DNA of 51,715 nucleotides from Actinomycetota bacterium (GCA_020161815.1 JAIUOP010000020.1:1-51715), one strand, 5' to 3'; positions 26,578-35,775 are shown, numbered from the stretch's first letter. The notes: generated by a model not told the origin, from the sequence alone. Program-made: numbers and translations.

Positions 26578-27333
26578 TCACCGCCAGCGGGCTTGGGCGT
26601 TGAGGACGGCGAGGGCGGCGGGTCCGGCGCTGCTGGAACGCAGTACGGTGCTCCCCAGGCGCACCGGCAGGGCCCCGGCCCGGGTGAGGGCCTCGACCTC
26701 GCCGGGTGCGATGCCGCCCTCGGGACCGACGATCACGAGCACGTCGCCTGCCGTGGGGAGGTCGGCTCCGGCCAACGGGGTGCTCGCCTCTTCGTGCAGC
26801 ACGTATGCCGTGCCCCCCTCCCGCACCACCCGCTCGACCCGCTGGGCGAGGCCGGACGTGGCGAGCAAGGGGGCGAGGGCAGGACGGCGGGCACGCCGGG
26901 ACTGCTTGGTCGCGGCGAGGAGGATCTGGTCCCACTTGCGGTGGGCCTTCTCGCCGCGCTCGCCGCGCCACTGGACGATGCATCGCTCCGACTGCCACGG
27001 GATGACCTCGTCGACCCCGAGCTCCGTCGCGGCCTCGATCGCCTGGTCGTCCCGGTCGTTCTTGGCGAGGGCCTGCACGAGGACGAAGCGCGGCGACGGC
27101 TCCTCGAGGTGGTGCACCTCGTCGACCCGGATCGTGAGGCGGTCGGGGGCCGCTGCGACGACAGGGCCCACGACGAGGGCACCCTCACCGTCGGCGAGCT
27201 GGACCAGCTCACCCACCGCCGTGCGGCGCACCGCCACCGCGTGGCGTGCCTCGGCGCCGTCCAGGTCTGCGCGCCCACCGACGGCGGCGCCGGCGAGTGC
27301 CCCTGGCGAGGTGAGGTAGAGCGGGAGGGTCAC
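26578..27333 (-). CDS. rsmE: 16S rRNA (uracil1498-N3)-methyltransferase
   Basis: A 251-residue SPOUT methyltransferase with an N-terminal PUA-like domain (GAEARHAVAVRRTAVGELVQLAD). A knotted SAM-binding domain follows: ALAKNDRDDQAIEAATELGVDEVIPW, then VIVGPEGGIAPGEVEAL and VRLGSTVLRSSSAGPAALAVL. GTG 27333 starts the conserved TLPLYL segment; longer upstream frames run into repeats. It is downstream of dnaJ in the usual hrcA-dnaJ-rsmE order, but 265 bp of repeat-bearing DNA separate them. Its stop is 3 bp from the convergent GerMN gene. Confidence 0.93.
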   Translation of the reverse strand: MTLPLYLTSPGALAGAAVGGRADLDGAEARHAVAVRRTAVGELVQLADGEGALVVGPVVAAAPDRLTIRVDEVHHLEEPSPRFVLVQALAKNDRDDQAIEAATELGVDEVIPWQSERCIVQWRGERGEKAHRKWDQILLAATKQSRRARRPALAPLLATSGLAQRVERVVREGGTAYVLHEEASTPLAGADLPTAGDVLVIVGPEGGIAPGEVEALTRAGALPVRLGSTVLRSSSAGPAALAVLNAQARWR

Positions 27334-27412
27334 CCCGGCATTCTCGCCCACGCCGCGGTCCCGAGGCGGCGGGCCTGCGCCTGGTCGCGCTGGGCGTGGC
27401 CACATGCGCCGT

Positions 27413-27524
27413 GCGTGCCGAACGAGCCACATCCCGCACCTCTGGCACGCGCAGCCCCTCGTCATGGATTCCGATCGACGGTTCATGCGTGCCGAACGAG
27501 CCACATCCCGCACCTCTGGCACGC
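27413..27524. repeat. Two identical 38-bp palindrome-ended repeats (REP-like)
   Basis: The same 38-bp unit occurs at 27413-27450 and 27487-27524. Each begins GCGTGCC and ends GGCACGC, so each can fold with a 7-bp stem and a 24-base loop. The copies are in direct orientation, 36 bp apart, between dnaJ and rsmE. No open reading frame of substance covers them. Confidence 0.8.
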
Positions 27525-27598
27525 ACACCCTCGGCAAGCGCAGTCCTGCGGGCAGCGGACGGTGGGGACGGCATACCGACGCCCCGTCGGAGTGGGAG

Positions 27599-28738
27599 TC
27601 AGCGGGCCTTGAAGGCGTCGCGGAGCTTGCTGAAGAGCTTGCCCTCAGCCGGGCTGGCCATCCGCCCCGCCGGCTTCTCCTCACCCCGCAGCGTTGCGAG
27701 CTGGCGCAGCAGGGCCTCCTGCTCACTCGTGAGCTTGGTCGGCGTCTGGACGAGGACGTGGATGGTCAGGTCGCCACGCCCGCTCTGGCGCAGGTGGGTC
27801 ACGCCGAGGCCGCGCATCGTCACGGTGTCACCGGACTGGGCGCCGCGGGCGATCTCGACCTCACGCGGACCGTCCAGGGTCTCCAGGGGCAGGGTCGCAC
27901 CGAGGGCGGCCGCCGTCATCGGGACCTCGAGGGTGGCGTGCAGATCGTCCCCACGGCGCTGGAACATCGGGTGCCGTCGGACGGCGATCTCGACGTAGAG
28001 ATCACCGGCAGGGCCGTTGCCATGTCCCACCTCTCCCTCACCGGAGAGCTGGATGCGCGTGCCGCTGTCGACCCCCGCCGGGACCTTGATCGTCAGGGTG
28101 CGACGGTTGCGGATGCGCCCATCCCCACTGCACTCGCGACACGGGTCCGGGATGACCGTGCCGAAGCCCTGGCAGGTCATGCAGGGACGCGTCGTCATCA
28201 CCTGCCCGAGGAAGGAACGCTGCACCTGCTGGATCTCGCCGCGACCCTTGCAGACGTCGCACGTGCGCGGGGAGGTGCCTGCGGCGCAACCACTGCCGTG
28301 GCAGGTCGGGCAGCCGACCGCGGTGTCGATGACGAGGTCGGCATTGCCTCCGAAGACCGCCGTCGACAGGTCGATGTCGAGCGGGACGAGCGCGTCCTGG
28401 CCCCGGGTCTGCCGCGGACGCGGACCCCGGCCGCCACCCATGCCGCCGGCACCGCCCCCCGCACCGAAGAAGGCGTCCATGATGTCGCTGAAGGAGAAGC
28501 CCTGCCCGAAGCTGGCCGCACCCGTGGCGTAGGGGTCGGCGCCCATGTCGTACTGCCGGCGCTTGTCGGCGTCGGAGAGCACGTCGTAGGCCTGCGACAC
28601 CTTCTTGAACTGCTCCTCGGCCTCCGGGCCGGGGTTGACGTCCGGGTGCAGCTTGCGGGCCGCCTTGCGGTAGGCGCGCTTGATGTCCTCCGCCGTGGCG
28701 TCGCGAGACACCCCGAGGTCGGCGTAGTAGTCGTTCAC
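27599..28738 (-). CDS. dnaJ: Chaperone DnaJ (Hsp40), HrcA-linked copy
   Basis: A 379-residue type I J-protein: J domain with HPDV (residues 5-70), a Gly-rich linker (AFFGAGGGAGGMGGGRG), and four zinc-binding CxxCxGxG repeats (CPTCHGSG, CDVCKGRG, CMTCQGFG, CRECSGDG). The substrate-binding C-terminal domains follow. It recruits DnaK and stimulates its ATPase. Being directly downstream of hrcA, it is probably the second actinobacterial DnaJ paralogue rather than the one in the dnaK operon. It is controlled with hrcA through the CIRCE site. Confidence 0.94.
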   Translation of the reverse strand: MNDYYADLGVSRDATAEDIKRAYRKAARKLHPDVNPGPEAEEQFKKVSQAYDVLSDADKRRQYDMGADPYATGAASFGQGFSFSDIMDAFFGAGGGAGGMGGGRGPRPRQTRGQDALVPLDIDLSTAVFGGNADLVIDTAVGCPTCHGSGCAAGTSPRTCDVCKGRGEIQQVQRSFLGQVMTTRPCMTCQGFGTVIPDPCRECSGDGRIRNRRTLTIKVPAGVDSGTRIQLSGEGEVGHGNGPAGDLYVEIAVRRHPMFQRRGDDLHATLEVPMTAAALGATLPLETLDGPREVEIARGAQSGDTVTMRGLGVTHLRQSGRGDLTIHVLVQTPTKLTSEQEALLRQLATLRGEEKPAGRMASPAEGKLFSKLRDAFKAR

Positions 28739-28774
28739 GTGAAGCTTCCTGGTGAGGGGTCAGAGTGTGGAGTC

Positions 28775-28890
28775 AGGCGGTCGGGCAGGTCAGGTCGAAC
28801 AGGTTCGAGTCGGTCAGGTCGGGTGAGACAGTCGGGTCGGGTCAGGACACATCAGGTCGGGCGAGGTCGGGTCGGGTCGGCATCGGTGAG
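28775..28890. repeat. Low-complexity GGTCGGGTC-rich spacer between hrcA and dnaJ
   Basis: About 115 bp are composed of degenerate AGGTCGGGT / GGTCAGGTC units. It looks like slipped-strand expansion. No gene or hairpin is evident. Confidence 0.5.
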
Positions 28891-28906
28891 CGATCAAGGG
28901 TCAGGG

Positions 28907-29938
28907 TCAGCGGTCGAGGATCCGGCTGACATAGGTGGCGACGGCGCGCACCGCCGCCATGGTCGTCGGGTAGTCCATGCGGGTCGGCCCGACGACGCCG
29001 AGGCCGGCGACGAGGTCGCTGCCGGAGCCGTAGCCGGCGGCCACCATCGACGTCGAGTGCAGGCCAGCGTGCGGGTTCTCGTGGCCGATGTGCACCGCGA
29101 GGCTGCCCTGCTCGCTCGCCGTGCCGAGCAGCTTGAGCAGGACGACATGCTCCTCGAGGGCCTCGAGGACCGGGCCGAGCGAGGTGGTGAACTCGCCGCC
29201 GTGCCGGGCGAGGTGGGAGGTGCCGGCGATGACGACGCGCTCCTCCCGCTCCTCGACGAGCGCATCGGCGAGGGCGGCCGCGACCACTCCGGTCAGTCGC
29301 GCCTCGTCGCCGTCCGCCAGGCGGGCCGGCAGGGCGGACAGCCCGCGGGCGGCGTCGGCGAGCAGGGCGCCGGTGGCGACGGCTCCGACCTCGGCACGCA
29401 CCCGTGCGAGCAGGCCCTCACCGGCGGGCCCGAGCAGGTCGACCGGGCTGGCGACGATGCGCTGCTCGACCCGACCGGTCGTCGTGATGAGGACGACGAG
29501 GACCCGGTCGGCCGCCACCGGGACGAGCTCGATGTGGCGGACCGAGGAGCGGGTGAGCGAGGGGTACTGGACGATCGCGACCTGGCGCGTCAGCGTCGAG
29601 AGCAGCCGGACGGTGCGGTCCACGACGTCGTCGAGGTCGACGGCCCCGTCGAGGAACTGCCCGATCGCCCGGCGCTCGGCCTGGCTCATCGGCTTGATGG
29701 CGGCAAGCTTGTCGACGAACACGCGGTACCCCGCGTCGGTGGGCACGCGGCCGGCGCTCGTGTGGGGCGCCGCGATCAGGCCGTCCTCCTCCAGGGCGGC
29801 CATGTCGTTGCGGATGGTGGCGGCCGAGACCCCGAGGTGGTGGCGGTCCAGCAGGGCCTTGGACCCCACCGGCTCGGAGGTGTCGACATAGTCCTGGACG
29901 ATCGCGCGCAGCACCTGCAGGCGTCGCTCCTCGCTCAT
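28907..29938 (-). CDS. hrcA: Heat-inducible transcription repressor HrcA
   Basis: A 343-residue repressor of class I heat-shock genes. The N-terminal winged helix (about 1-75) contains [32 protein letters not shown] and [18 protein letters not shown], the HrcA signature. The rest is the GAF-like and dimerisation region. It binds CIRCE with help from GroEL. A CIRCE copy lies just upstream, so it is autoregulated. dnaJ follows on the same strand. Confidence 0.95.
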   Translation of the reverse strand: MSEERRLQVLRAIVQDYVDTSEPVGSKALLDRHHLGVSAATIRNDMAALEEDGLIAAPHTSAGRVPTDAGYRVFVDKLAAIKPMSQAERRAIGQFLDGAVDLDDVVDRTVRLLSTLTRQVAIVQYPSLTRSSVRHIELVPVAADRVLVVLITTTGRVEQRIVASPVDLLGPAGEGLLARVRAEVGAVATGALLADAARGLSALPARLADGDEARLTGVVAAALADALVEEREERVVIAGTSHLARHGGEFTTSLGPVLEALEEHVVLLKLLGTASEQGSLAVHIGHENPHAGLHSTSMVAAGYGSGSDLVAGLGVVGPTRMDYPTTMAAVRAVATYVSRILDR

Positions 29939-29984
29939 GTCCTCACCTCACTCGACGGCCCAGACGGGCCCACTCCGGGCACCG

Positions 29985-30011
29985 CTGGCACTCTCATGGT
30001 CCGAGTGCCAA
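29985..30011. promoter_or_regulatory. CIRCE operator
   Basis: CTGGCACTC, a 9-base spacer, then GAGTGCCAA: the inverted repeat expected for CIRCE (TTAGCACTC-N9-GAGTGCTAA), with G/C in place of the A/T pair at the third position. It lies 47 bp upstream of hrcA. A TAGGAT box on the minus strand (near 30012-30017) adjoins it, so HrcA binding would block transcription. Confidence 0.85.
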
Positions 30012-30084
30012 TCCTAACGCGGGTCCGCGGCACGCCGTCGCGCCACCACCGGTCACGCGCCGCGGCGACCTAGCGTGGCCCCTC

Positions 30085-30957
30085 GTGACCGATCGCTATG
30101 GCTCCGACGTCCTCTCCGGCGACTGGCGCCGTCCACCCCGGGGCCGATCCGTGCCGACCGCCGCCGAACCCGGCCTCGTCGTCGAGGACGTCGAGACCGG
30201 CTGGGTGGGCGCCGTCGTGCGCGTCGAGAAGGCCGGGGGCGTCCACGTCGTCCACCTCGAGGACCGGCGCGGGCGGCTCAAGGCCTTCCCACTCGGTCCC
30301 GGCTTCCTCATTGACGGCGCGCCGGTTGTGCTCACGCCCCCGGAGGCCGCCCAGAACGCCCGCCTCGCCACGGCGCGCGCCGCCGGGAGCCGCACCGCCT
30401 CGGGCTCCCGCGCGGTCTCCGGGGTCAAGGCCAAGGTCGCCTCCGGCTCGCGGATCTTCGTCGAGGGCCGCCATGACGCCGAGCTCGTGGAGAAGGTCTG
30501 GGGCGACGACCTTCGCATCGAGGGAGTCGTCGTCGAGATGCTCGACGGCGTCGACGACCTCGAGGGCGCCATCCGCGACTTCGCTCCCGGGCCTGGCCGG
30601 CGGATGGGGGTGCTCGTCGACCACCTCGTGCCCGGCACCAAGGAGTCGGCCGTCGTCGCCCGGGCAGCGGCCCTGAAGCCGTATGCCGCGCACGTCCTCA
30701 TCGTCGGCCACCCGTTCGTCGACGTGTGGCAGTCGGTGCGCCCGGAACGGCTCGGGTGGACCCAGTGGCCGGTCATCCCGCGCGGCACCTCGTGGAAGCA
30801 CGGGATCCTGCGCGAGCTCGGGTGGCCGCACGCCACGCAGGCCGATGTCGCCCACGGGTGGAAGCGCATCCTCGGCACCGTCCGGACCTACGCGGACCTC
30901 GAGCCCTCGCTGCTCGGTCGGGTCGAGGAGCTCATCGACTTCGTGACCGCCCCCTGA
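30085..30957 (+). CDS. DUF3097 family protein
   Basis: A 290-residue conserved actinobacterial protein. The N-terminus (about 1-85) looks like a small beta domain (VGAVVRVEKAGGVHVVHLEDRRGRLKAFPLG). The rest has a TOPRIM-like pattern: IFVEGRHDAELVEKVWG, then GVVVEMLDGVDDLEGAI and MGVLVDHLVPGTKES, with conserved acidic residues. Function unknown; the TOPRIM-like acidic motifs suggest phosphodiester chemistry (inference). GTG 30085 has TAGCGT 8 bp upstream. It is divergent from hrcA. Confidence 0.82.
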   Translation: MTDRYGSDVLSGDWRRPPRGRSVPTAAEPGLVVEDVETGWVGAVVRVEKAGGVHVVHLEDRRGRLKAFPLGPGFLIDGAPVVLTPPEAAQNARLATARAAGSRTASGSRAVSGVKAKVASGSRIFVEGRHDAELVEKVWGDDLRIEGVVVEMLDGVDDLEGAIRDFAPGPGRRMGVLVDHLVPGTKESAVVARAAALKPYAAHVLIVGHPFVDVWQSVRPERLGWTQWPVIPRGTSWKHGILRELGWPHATQADVAHGWKRILGTVRTYADLEPSLLGRVEELIDFVTAP

Positions 30958-31092
30958 CGCCCGGTCCTCCCCTGACCCAACCCTGAGCGCGCCCCTGATC
31001 CGCCCGGAATCCCGGAACCGGAGGCGGCGTTGCGTGCTTCCATGGGTGGCAGGAACACAACACCCGACGCACCACCAGTCCAGGAGGACACG

Positions 31093-31782
31093 ATGTCCGA
31101 GCAGAGCAACAGCCCGCTCGACCCCACCACCGCCCCCGAGCAGAGCACGGCGGAGGAGGCGACCGAAGCCACCGAGGTGACCCCCGCTGGGGGCGAGGCG
31201 GTCACCGGGACCGAGCCCACGGCATACGACGCAGGGACGCCCGCACCGCAGGCCCCGGCGCCCGCGTGGACCGAGCCGGCCTTCACCGCTCCCCCGACGC
31301 CCGAGCCCGGCTACGCCGCGCCCCCGCCTCCTCCGGCCGGGGCGACGTATGCCGCGCCGCCGCCTCCGCCCTATCCGCCCTCGTATGCCGCGCCGCAGGC
31401 CGCTCCGTACGGTGGCGCTCCCCAGGTTAACCAGCTCGCACCGGAGACCGAGAAGCAGATCGGCGCGCTCGCCCATGGCGTGGCCGCGGCTGCCACCTTC
31501 TTCAGCGGCGGGACCCTGGGGTTCGTCGCGGCGTTGGTGATCTACCTCGTCTACAAGGACCGCGGCCCGTTCGTGCGGGCGCACGCGGCCAACGCGCTCA
31601 ACGTGCAGATCGCGGTCGGCATCGGCCTCATCGTGAGCGCGCTGCTCATGCTCATCCTCGTCGGCTTCATCGCCTACCCGATCGTGTGGATCGTCGGCGT
31701 CGTGCTGCACGTCATCGGCACCGTCAAGGCGATGAACGGTGAGTGGTGGACGCCGCCGCTGACGCCGCAGTTCGTCAAGTGA
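31093..31782 (+). CDS. DUF4870 domain membrane protein with Pro-rich N-terminus
   Basis: 229 residues. The first 115 are acidic and then Pro/Ala/Tyr-rich, with repeated YAAPPPPP-type stretches; such cytoplasmic tails may bind partners. From about residue 118, KQIGALAHGVAAAATFFSGG begins the DUF4870 (Tic20-like) domain with about three membrane segments, HAANALNVQI being the family hallmark. The role is unknown. CAGGAGG precedes ATG 31093, which decides the start over an in-frame upstream codon. Two GTATGCCG octamers encode Tyr-Ala in the tail. Confidence 0.8.
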   Translation: MSEQSNSPLDPTTAPEQSTAEEATEATEVTPAGGEAVTGTEPTAYDAGTPAPQAPAPAWTEPAFTAPPTPEPGYAAPPPPPAGATYAAPPPPPYPPSYAAPQAAPYGGAPQVNQLAPETEKQIGALAHGVAAAATFFSGGTLGFVAALVIYLVYKDRGPFVRAHAANALNVQIAVGIGLIVSALLMLILVGFIAYPIVWIVGVVLHVIGTVKAMNGEWWTPPLTPQFVK

Positions 31783-31826
31783 GTCGCGTCAGGCGGACCG
31801 CCGCCTGCGCCTAGCAGGAAAAAGTG

Positions 31827-31860
31827 CACGAGCCCCCATGGAACTCCATGGGGGCTCGTG
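31827..31860 (-). terminator. Strong intrinsic terminator of the SDR gene
   Basis: A perfect 15-bp stem (CACGAGCCCCCATGG at 31827-31841 and its complement at 31846-31860) closes a 4-base loop. On the minus strand it is followed by CACTTTTTCC, a genuine T-run. It ends the hemW-SDR transcript and may also stop the convergent DUF4870 transcript. Confidence 0.85.
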
Positions 31861-31890
31861 ACATGAGCCGTCTTAGCAGAGGTTGCGGGG

Positions 31891-32643
31891 TCAGACGCCG
31901 CCGGTGAGGAGCAGGCCGCCGTCGACGGTGAGTGTCTGGCCGGTCACCCAGGCGGCGTCCTCGCTGAGCAGGAAGGCCACCGCGCCGGCGATGTCCTCGG
32001 GCGCCCCGAGCCGCTTCATCGGGTAGGGCGCGGCGACGGCCTCCTCGCGCCCTTCATAGAGCGCGGCGGCGAACTTCGTCTTCACCACGGCCGGCGCGAC
32101 CGCGTTGACGCGGATGGCCGGGCCGAGCTCGACGGCGAGCTCCTCGGTGAGGTGGATGAGCATGGACTTGCTCGCACCGTAGAAGCCGATCCCGGGGGCC
32201 GGCTTGAGCCCGGCGACCGAGGCGACGTTGACGATCGAGCCGCCGCGCTCGGCGAGGCCGTCGGCGTGGAGCTTCTGCACCCAGGAGATCGCCGCGAGGC
32301 AGTTGGTCTCGACGATCTTGCGGGCGGCCGCGAGGTCGAGGGACATGAGCGGGCCGTAGACCGGGTTGATGCCGGTGTTGTTGACCATGAGCGTCACGGG
32401 ACCGAACGCCTCGGTCGCGGCCGCGATGACCTCGTCCTGGTGGGCCGGGTCGTCCGCGGATCCGGCGACGAACCGGGCCCGGTCCGGGCCACCGAGCGCG
32501 GCCACGGCGGTCTCGAGGGCGTCCACCTTGCGGGCCGTGATGACCACGCGGGCCCCCTCGGCCACGAGGCGCTCGGCGATGGCCAGGCCGATGCCTCGGC
32601 TGGCTCCGGTGACGATGGCGGTGCGGTCGGTCAGTCGCGTCAT
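31891..32643 (-). CDS. Short-chain dehydrogenase/reductase (SDR)
   Basis: A 250-residue classical SDR: TGASRGIG cofactor loop, VNNTG (usually NNAG), catalytic Ser in VNVASVAG and YGASK. The C-terminal DGGLLLTGG end is similar to FabG-like enzymes. The Arg after TGAS and TARKVD at the second strand suggest NADP preference. Substrate unknown. ATG 32643 has TAGGGT 7 bp upstream. This box overlaps the hemW stop codon, so the gene may be read both from hemW and from its own leaderless promoter. Confidence 0.88.
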   Translation of the reverse strand: MTRLTDRTAIVTGASRGIGLAIAERLVAEGARVVITARKVDALETAVAALGGPDRARFVAGSADDPAHQDEVIAAATEAFGPVTLMVNNTGINPVYGPLMSLDLAAARKIVETNCLAAISWVQKLHADGLAERGGSIVNVASVAGLKPAPGIGFYGASKSMLIHLTEELAVELGPAIRVNAVAPAVVKTKFAAALYEGREEAVAAPYPMKRLGAPEDIAGAVAFLLSEDAAWVTGQTLTVDGGLLLTGGV

Positions 32644-32653
32644 GCGTGTGACC

Positions 32654-33892
32654 CTATGCGGTGCCAGCCCACTCCAGGCCGAGGAGGTGACGCACGACAA
32701 GGTCGGCGAGCATCCGCCCCTGCTGCGTCAGGACGATGCGGCGGTCGCGCAGGGCCATCGGCCCGTCCACCAGGCCCCGGGCGATCAGGCCGGCGATGGA
32801 GTGGCGACCGGCCTCGGTGAGCCCGTCGATCGGCAGGCCGTCGGCGAGCCGGATGCCCAGGAGCACCCGCTCGTCCTCGCGCTGCTCGTCGGTCAAGGTC
32901 TCCCGGGCGGCCGCCGGCGATTGAGCGGCGGCCAACCGGCCGGCATACGCGCTGGGATGCTTCACGTTCCACCAGCGGACGCCGCCGACGTGGCTGTGCG
33001 CACCGGGGCCAACGCCCCACCAGCTCGCACCGGACCAGTAGTGCAGGTTGTGGCGGCAGCGGTCGGTGGGGGTGCGGGCCCAGTTGGAGATCTCGTACCA
33101 CTGGAACCCCGCGGCGGTGAGGAGCTCGTCGGCGAGGGCGTACTTCTCCGCCTCATCGTCGGGGTCGGGGCTGGGATGGACGCCACGGCGGACCTGGGAC
33201 GCGAGCTTGGTGCCCTCCTCGACGGTGAGCGCATAGGCCGAGACATGGTCCGGCGCGAGCGCGATGGCCGCCTCGAGGCTGGTGCGCCAGTCGGCGAGCG
33301 ACTCCCCCGGGGTGCCATAGATGAGGTCCACGCTCACGGCGAGGTCGGCGGCGCGTGAGGCGGCGACGGCGCGGGCGACATTGGCGGGGTCGTGCGTGCG
33401 GTCGAGGGTGGCGAGGACGTGGGGCAGGGCGGATTGCATGCCCATCGAGATACGCGTGAAACCGTTGTCCCGCAACGCTTTCAGGCAGTCGGCGTCCACC
33501 GAGTCAGGGTTGGCTTCCGTCGTCACCTCGGCATCGTCGGCCAGGCCCCACCGATCCCGTATGCCGTGGAGCAGCCTCGCCAGATCGGCCGCCGGGAGCA
33601 TCGTGGGCGTGCCACCGCCGAAGAAGACGGTGTCGACGCGCGGGGTCGTGGGGCCGAGGACGTCGTGGGCCAGGTCGAGCTCGCGCAGGGCCGCGTCGAC
33701 GAAGGTGGCCGGGGAGGTGGGTGAGCCGAGCTCGCCCAGGGTGTAGGTGTTGAAGTCGCAGTAGCCGCAGCGGACGCGGCAGAAGGGCACGTGGATGTAG
33801 ACGGAGAACGCCCGTTCCGCGACGGCCTCGAGAGCCGACGTGGGGAGCGCGCCGGACTCGGGCGCAGGGTCTCCCTCGGGCTGGTGCGGCAT
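32654..33892 (-). CDS. hemW: Radical SAM heme chaperone HemW
   Basis: A 412-residue radical SAM protein related to HemN. The 4Fe-4S motif is CRVRCGYC in YIHVPFCRVRCGYCDFN, where the extra Cys-x3-Cys-x2-Cys-x-F context is typical of HemW. VFFGGGTPTML, EANPDSV and ISMGMQS follow, as do the HemN C-terminal elements (ISNWARTPTDRCRHNLHYW). HemW inserts heme into target proteins. The frame is open upstream; ATG 33892 is the most plausible start, though ATG 33901 is in frame. It is divergent from the ornithine cyclodeaminase-like gene. Its usual neighbours lepA and hrcA lie on either side of it within 12 kb. Confidence 0.92.
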   Translation of the reverse strand: MPHQPEGDPAPESGALPTSALEAVAERAFSVYIHVPFCRVRCGYCDFNTYTLGELGSPTSPATFVDAALRELDLAHDVLGPTTPRVDTVFFGGGTPTMLPAADLARLLHGIRDRWGLADDAEVTTEANPDSVDADCLKALRDNGFTRISMGMQSALPHVLATLDRTHDPANVARAVAASRAADLAVSVDLIYGTPGESLADWRTSLEAAIALAPDHVSAYALTVEEGTKLASQVRRGVHPSPDPDDEAEKYALADELLTAAGFQWYEISNWARTPTDRCRHNLHYWSGASWWGVGPGAHSHVGGVRWWNVKHPSAYAGRLAAAQSPAAARETLTDEQREDERVLLGIRLADGLPIDGLTEAGRHSIAGLIARGLVDGPMALRDRRIVLTQQGRMLADLVVRHLLGLEWAGTA

Positions 33893-33958
33893 GCCTCCCA
33901 TCCTCCCCGATCGCGCCTGCCCCTCCTGCGCGTGGGTCCGCTGGCTAGGTTGGGCAGC

Positions 33959-34897
33959 ATGCGAGTGCTCACCGAGGAGGACGTCCGCGCCTGCCTGCCG
34001 CCCTGGCGCGAGCTCATCGACCTCGCGGCCGAGGGGCTGGTGGCACTGGCCGAGGGCCGCGCCGAGGCCCCACCCAAGCCGGCCGTGCATCCGTCACCGG
34101 GAGCATTCGCCAACGCGATGCCGGCGGCCCATCCGGAGCGAAACCTTCTGGGCTGCAAGTGGATCAGCATCGTGCCCGACAACCCGGTGCGTGGACTCCC
34201 GACCGCGAATGGCGTCATGGTCCTCAACGACGCCGCCACCGGCCTGCCCACCTGCCTCATGCCTGCCGCCACGCTCACCGCCGTGCGGACCGCTGCCGTG
34301 ACCGGCGCCTGCGTGCGCGCCCTCGCCGGGGACGGACCGATCACCTTCCTCGGGGCCGGCGTGCAGGCGCGCTCCCACCTGCCGATGCTCGCTGCGCTGG
34401 GGCGCACCGAGGTCACCGTGTGGGCCCGTCGCGCCTCGGCCCTTCGGGAGCTCACGGCGTATGCCGCACAGGCCGCCCCCGGCCTGACCGTCACCTCGGC
34501 GTCGTCGCGGGAAGCGGCCGTCCGAGACGCCGGGACCGTCGTCACCGGGTTGTCCATCGGTCTGGTCGACACCCGCCTGCCGGTGACCCTGCCCCGCCCC
34601 GACGCGCTCCTGCTCCCCCTGGACTATGCGAGTTCGGTGGGTCCGGAGCTGGCCGAGTCGGCCGAGACCCTGGCCTCTGATGACGTGCGGCAGTTCGAGG
34701 CGGTGCGGTCCGACCGGGCCAAGCTCGGGGCGTATCCGCGCGCCACGACGTGGACCGGACACCTCCTCGGGCATCCCCGTCCGCCGGGTCGGGTCGTCAT
34801 CGCCAACCTGGGATCGGGCGTGAGCGACCTGCTCGTGGCCGATGCGATCCTCCGGGCCGCCGAGCGGGACGATGTCGGGCAGTTGGTGTCCCTTTGA
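33959..34897 (+). CDS. Ornithine cyclodeaminase / mu-crystallin family protein
   Basis: A 312-residue NAD(P)-dependent protein. VLTEEDVRACLPPWRELIDLAAEGL and KWISIVPDN...GLPTANGVMVLND form the substrate domain. FLGAGVQARSHLPMLAAL is the Rossmann motif, followed by VTVWARR. Members deaminate ornithine to proline, or act as ketimine reductases or amino acid dehydrogenases. Which of these applies cannot be told. ATG 33959 has TAGGTT 7 bp before it (leaderless). It is followed 19 bp later by the phosphatase gene, itself with its own -10. Confidence 0.87.
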   Translation: MRVLTEEDVRACLPPWRELIDLAAEGLVALAEGRAEAPPKPAVHPSPGAFANAMPAAHPERNLLGCKWISIVPDNPVRGLPTANGVMVLNDAATGLPTCLMPAATLTAVRTAAVTGACVRALAGDGPITFLGAGVQARSHLPMLAALGRTEVTVWARRASALRELTAYAAQAAPGLTVTSASSREAAVRDAGTVVTGLSIGLVDTRLPVTLPRPDALLLPLDYASSVGPELAESAETLASDDVRQFEAVRSDRAKLGAYPRATTWTGHLLGHPRPPGRVVIANLGSGVSDLLVADAILRAAERDDVGQLVSL

Positions 34898-34916
34898 GGC
34901 CCTCTAGGCTGGCGTG

Positions 34917-35762
34917 ATGCCTGACCATCAGCCGCCGGACCGCTGGATCGAGCTGACCGGTGTGGTCAACATGCGCGACCTGGGAGGCCTGCCCACCCGC
35001 GATGGCGGGCGGACGGCATACGGGCGGGTCATCCGCAGCGACAACCTGCAGGACCTGAGCCCGGCCGACGTCACCGAGCTCGTGGACCGGCGTGGGGTCA
35101 CCGACATCCTCGACCTGCGGACCGAGGCCGAGGTCGAGGCCGAGGGTCCTGGTCCGCTCTGGCGAGTGGGTTCGCTCAGGCACCACCACCACTCCCTCAT
35201 CGAGCGCTTGGCGGCCCCGGCCGCAGGGATCGGGGCTGTCCCTGCGGGGCCGGGCGCGGCCATGGGGTCGATCTCGAACTCCGTGGCGGAGCGGCCTGTG
35301 GTCAGGGAGGGGGTCGGCCTGGGGCGTGATGCGGCGTTCTGGGCCGATCACTACCGCGGGTACCTCGAGCGGCGGGCGGACTCGGTCGCTGCCGCCCTGC
35401 GCGTCATCGCCGCCAGCCCGGGCGCGACGATCGTGCACTGCGCGGCGGGCAAGGACCGCACCGGCACCGTCGTGGCGCTCCTGCTCGATGCCGTGGGCGT
35501 CGAGCACGAGGCGATCATCGAGGACTTCGTCAGCACGGCGGGGCGCCTGCAGCGCATCATCGGGCGGCTCATGTCCACGGAGACCTATGCGCCGGCGCTG
35601 CGGCTCCAGGTCATCGAGGACCAGCTGCCCCGACCGGAGAGCATGGCGACGATCCTCGAGGGGGTCACGGCCGAGCACGGGGGCGGCGCGAACTGGCTTC
35701 GGGCACACGGGTGGACCGGCGACGAGGTGCAGGGGCTGCGCGCCCGCCTGCTCGAGTCGTGA
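34917..35762 (+). CDS. Tyrosine-protein phosphatase (MptpB-like)
   Basis: A 281-residue phosphatase with the active-site loop HCAAGKDRTG (C-x5-R, near residue 178). The N-terminal NMRDLGGLPTRDG and RSDNLQDLSP are typical of the PtpB/IphP family, which can act on phosphotyrosine and phosphoinositides. There is no signal peptide. GTG 34914 is in frame just upstream, but TAGGCT at 34905-34910 leaves 6 bp to ATG 34917, fitting leaderless initiation at the ATG. The Nudix gene begins 13 bp after its stop. Confidence 0.88.
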   Translation: MPDHQPPDRWIELTGVVNMRDLGGLPTRDGGRTAYGRVIRSDNLQDLSPADVTELVDRRGVTDILDLRTEAEVEAEGPGPLWRVGSLRHHHHSLIERLAAPAAGIGAVPAGPGAAMGSISNSVAERPVVREGVGLGRDAAFWADHYRGYLERRADSVAAALRVIAASPGATIVHCAAGKDRTGTVVALLLDAVGVEHEAIIEDFVSTAGRLQRIIGRLMSTETYAPALRLQVIEDQLPRPESMATILEGVTAEHGGGANWLRAHGWTGDEVQGLRARLLES

Positions 35763-35775
35763 CCGGCGCACGCTG

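Noticed and set aside
27404..30073. An 889-codon plus-strand open frame
   Set aside because: It runs antisense through dnaJ and hrcA and the repeat region. It is a GC-driven shadow.
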